A DNA stretch of 23,733 bases from an uncultured Clostridia bacterium (GTDB lineage Bacteria > Bacillota > Clostridia > TANB77 > CAG-508), in NCBI GenBank assembly GCA_934167135.1, contig CAKPKI010000012.1, forward strand, positions 1-23,733. Direction: 5' to 3'. This document shows, piece by piece, positions 21,916 through 23,733 of this stretch (positions are counted from its first letter, which is position 1; each line of letters opens with the position of its first letter). Below the pieces are notes generated by a model, which was given only the letters and a program-made list of their open reading frames with translations, was not told the DNA's origin and did not search any database. Both the position numbers and the translations under genes were made by a program.

Positions 21916-23733
21916 CTACTTCTCCATCTGCGCCTTAATATCCGCATCCACAATCTCTTCTCCACTCTTACCAACTAGCTGCTCCTTAGAAGCCGCAGAC
22001 AATCCATCATTAATCGTCGCACACATATCGCAAGTAGAGCACTTGTCCAATTCTTCTTTCGTAACAAGACCTTTCTTATAATCACGAACGATCTTATTCT
22101 CATACATACTATATTTTTTCTTCTTAAAGAAACGTAAGAATTTATGCTTCATAACCCAAAGAGCAGGAACCCAAATATACTTATGCATAGCAGGTGATAC
22201 AGAACCGATCATCCAGCAATCACGGTCACAGCAACGAACTTTCTTACGAACTTCCTCGGCTTCTTTGCTGTTCCATAATTCATTCCAACTCTGTTCATTT
22301 AAGTTACCCATAACTTCTTTATCTTTTGTTCCATTACATGGCATAACATCACCATATGGATCAATAAAGAATGTGTCAAAACTCATATCACATGGAAGTA
22401 ATCTCTTCTGTCCATAAATATAATTGATCAATCCATGGTTAAAGTAAGCACGGAACCATTTCTTTGGTGAATTGCTGTTTAACAGTTCATTTACTAAGTT
22501 TTCAAACTGTTTTGCAACCATTGGACGGTTTTTGATGATATTCTTTGCTTCTACAAAGTAAAAACTGTTATGTAAGGAAGCTGTTGCAAATTCCATTCCC
22601 ATCTTATCTGAAATCTTATAAAGAGGTACTAAGTCTTTACAGTTTGCATCCTGTACTGTCATACCAAATCCAACGTCTTTCATACCCATCTGTCTTAATT
22701 TCTTTAATGTTGTATATCCACGCTGAAATCCATTTTCTAATCCACGGATCTTGTTATTTGTTTCTTCTAATCCTTCGATAGAAATACGAATTCCGACATT
22801 AGGAAACTCTTTACACAGATCTACGATACGATCTGTAAAGAAACCATTTGTTGAAATAACGATACGATCGGATTTTTTCTGTAATTCACGTACAATATCT
22901 TTTAAGTCTGTACGGATAAATGGTTCTCCACCAGTAATGTTTGTAAAATACATTGGTGGTAACTTCTTAATTGTTTCTAAGCTGATTTCTTCATCTGGTG
23001 TAGATGGTTTCTTGTAACGATTACACATATTACATCTTGCGTTACAACGATATGTAACAATAACTGTACCATTTAACTTCTTAACTTTCTTATCTTTACT
23101 CATATTTTTCTCACTCAACTTCCCTTTTTGTTTACTTGCTGCTCGATTTCCTCGAACTCTTCCTGTATAAATCTTCATCAACTTCTCATAGTACTCATCA
23201 ATTGTATCAAAACTGATATCTTTACAATTTTCTGTATAAGAAGCTGTTAGTTTCTTATCTTCCCACAGATGTTTAATCTTTTCTTTCAAATCAACTGCAT
23301 CTGCGCTTTCAAATAATTCTCCTGTTTTTCCTTCCTGAATCAACTCTGGAATTCCACCAATGTTGGCTCCTAATACTGGAGTTCCATACATCTGTGATTC
23401 CATGACTGAGAATGGACAGTTTTCATACCATTCAGATGGATAAATAGAAAATCTTGCTTCTCTGATCAGTTTTTCTAAATCTTCTCCTGTCTGGAATCCA
23501 ACGTTCTTAATGTTTGGAATTCCTTCGATCTGATCTTCTAATGGACCAGTTCCAGCAAAGATAAATGAAACATCTGGTAATGACTTACATACATCGATTA
23601 ATGTCCCAATTCCCTTTTCTTCAGAGAAACGTCCAAAATATAGAACATAGTCTTTTTTCTCTGTATTTTTCCATTCTACTTTATCAATAAAGTTATGTAA
23701 TGCGATTGTTTTCTTTGCAAACAATGGATTACT
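21916..23733 (-). CDS. Glycosyltransferase-4 domain fused to a radical SAM/SPASM-like protein (5' end beyond window)
   Basis: One uninterrupted frame reads in from the window edge. Its first 190 or so residues are the C-terminal half of a GT4 enzyme (YVLYFGRFSEEKGIGTLIDV, then CPFSVMESQMYGTPVLG). After a basic linker it becomes a radical SAM protein. The CxxxCxxC cluster CNARCNMC is encoded at 23023-23046, followed by ITGGEPF and STNGF. Further C-terminal cysteines (LPCDMS, DVMPCNG, RCCDRDC, then CSTCDMC) look like SPASM/twitch-type auxiliary cluster ligands. An internal ATG at 23103 could restart the radical SAM part but has only a weak ribosome site. The GT4 N-terminal domain should lie outside the window. 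Such an enzyme could modify the sugar or lipid-linked product handled by the fused transferase. The substrate is unknown. Confidence 0.82.
   Translation of the reverse strand, partial: SNPLFAKKTIALHNFIDKVEWKNTEKKDYVLYFGRFSEEKGIGTLIDVCKSLPDVSFIFAGTGPLEDQIEGIPNIKNVGFQTGEDLEKLIREARFSIYPSEWYENCPFSVMESQMYGTPVLGANIGGIPELIQEGKTGELFESADAVDLKEKIKHLWEDKKLTASYTENCKDISFDTIDEYYEKLMKIYTGRVRGNRAASKQKGKLSEKNMSKDKKVKKLNGTVIVTYRCNARCNMCNRYKKPSTPDEEISLETIKKLPPMYFTNITGGEPFIRTDLKDIVRELQKKSDRIVISTNGFFTDRIVDLCKEFPNVGIRISIEGLEETNNKIRGLENGFQRGYTTLKKLRQMGMKDVGFGMTVQDANCKDLVPLYKISDKMGMEFATASLHNSFYFVEAKNIIKNRPMVAKQFENLVNELLNSNSPKKWFRAYFNHGLINYIYGQKRLLPCDMSFDTFFIDPYGDVMPCNGTKDKEVMGNLNEQSWNELWNSKEAEEVRKKVRCCDRDCWMIGSVSPAMHKYIWVPALWVMKHKFLRFFKKKKYSMYENKIVRDYKKGLVTKEELDKCSTCDMCATINDGLSAASKEQLVGKSGEEIVDADIKAQMEK

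Noticed and set aside
21809..22081. Plus-strand 90-residue frame at the 3' end of the radical SAM gene
   Set aside because: It is mostly antisense to the radical SAM coding end, has Ser/Tyr/Ile-rich composition from AT-rich DNA, and has no ribosome site.

Overview
The window is a low-GC Firmicutes-like stretch, most probably from a gut Lachnospiraceae-type clostridium. I infer this from AT-rich coding, strong AGGAGG-type ribosome sites, IS66 and IS3 debris, and the gene families present; no rRNA or other marker fixes the taxon. Every convincing gene lies on the minus strand, so the biological reading direction is from 23733 down to 1.

Most of the window (about 23733 to 7799) is a cell-surface polysaccharide locus. 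In transcription order it holds: a glycosyltransferase-4 C-terminal domain fused to a radical SAM protein (cut by the window edge), a Wzy-like polymerase, a GT2 glycosyltransferase, a GT4 glycosyltransferase, a LicD-type phosphocholine transferase, a decayed nucleotidyltransferase fragment, a winged-helix/LicC/LicA fusion, a separate LicC-like cytidylyltransferase, a BCCT-type choline/betaine transporter, a polysaccharide pyruvyltransferase, a Wzx flippase, an acyltransferase-3 and another nucleotidyltransferase. Together these suggest a Wzx/Wzy-assembled polymer that is phosphocholine-decorated, pyruvylated and acylated. Choline would be imported by the BCCT carrier, phosphorylated by the LicA domain, activated to CDP-choline by LicC and transferred by LicD.

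Downstream (7709 to 5611) are two unrecognised membrane proteins and a small 55-residue ORF. Then comes a tight three-gene operon (5531 to 1919): a MenD-like thiamine-diphosphate enzyme, a shrunken paralogue that has lost the residues needed for ThDP chemistry, and an extended SDR (epimerase/dehydratase-like). No menaquinone genes are present, so a sugar- or polymer-modifying reaction is more likely than menaquinone synthesis, but the substrate cannot be read from sequence.

The left end (1 to about 1850) is a graveyard of mobile elements. It has a truncated IS3-family element (complete orfA, broken orfB), a two-gene passenger pair (a DUF4160-like protein and a one-TM small protein), and two fragments of IS66-type accessory ORFs behind a cluster of three copies of a 14-bp motif.

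Base composition is patchy. The nucleotidyltransferase at 7799-8716 and the radical SAM fusion at 21916-23733 look visibly richer in G+C than the genes between them (for example 26 G+C in 8101-8160 against 14 in 10501-10560). This fits variable cassettes set between older genes.
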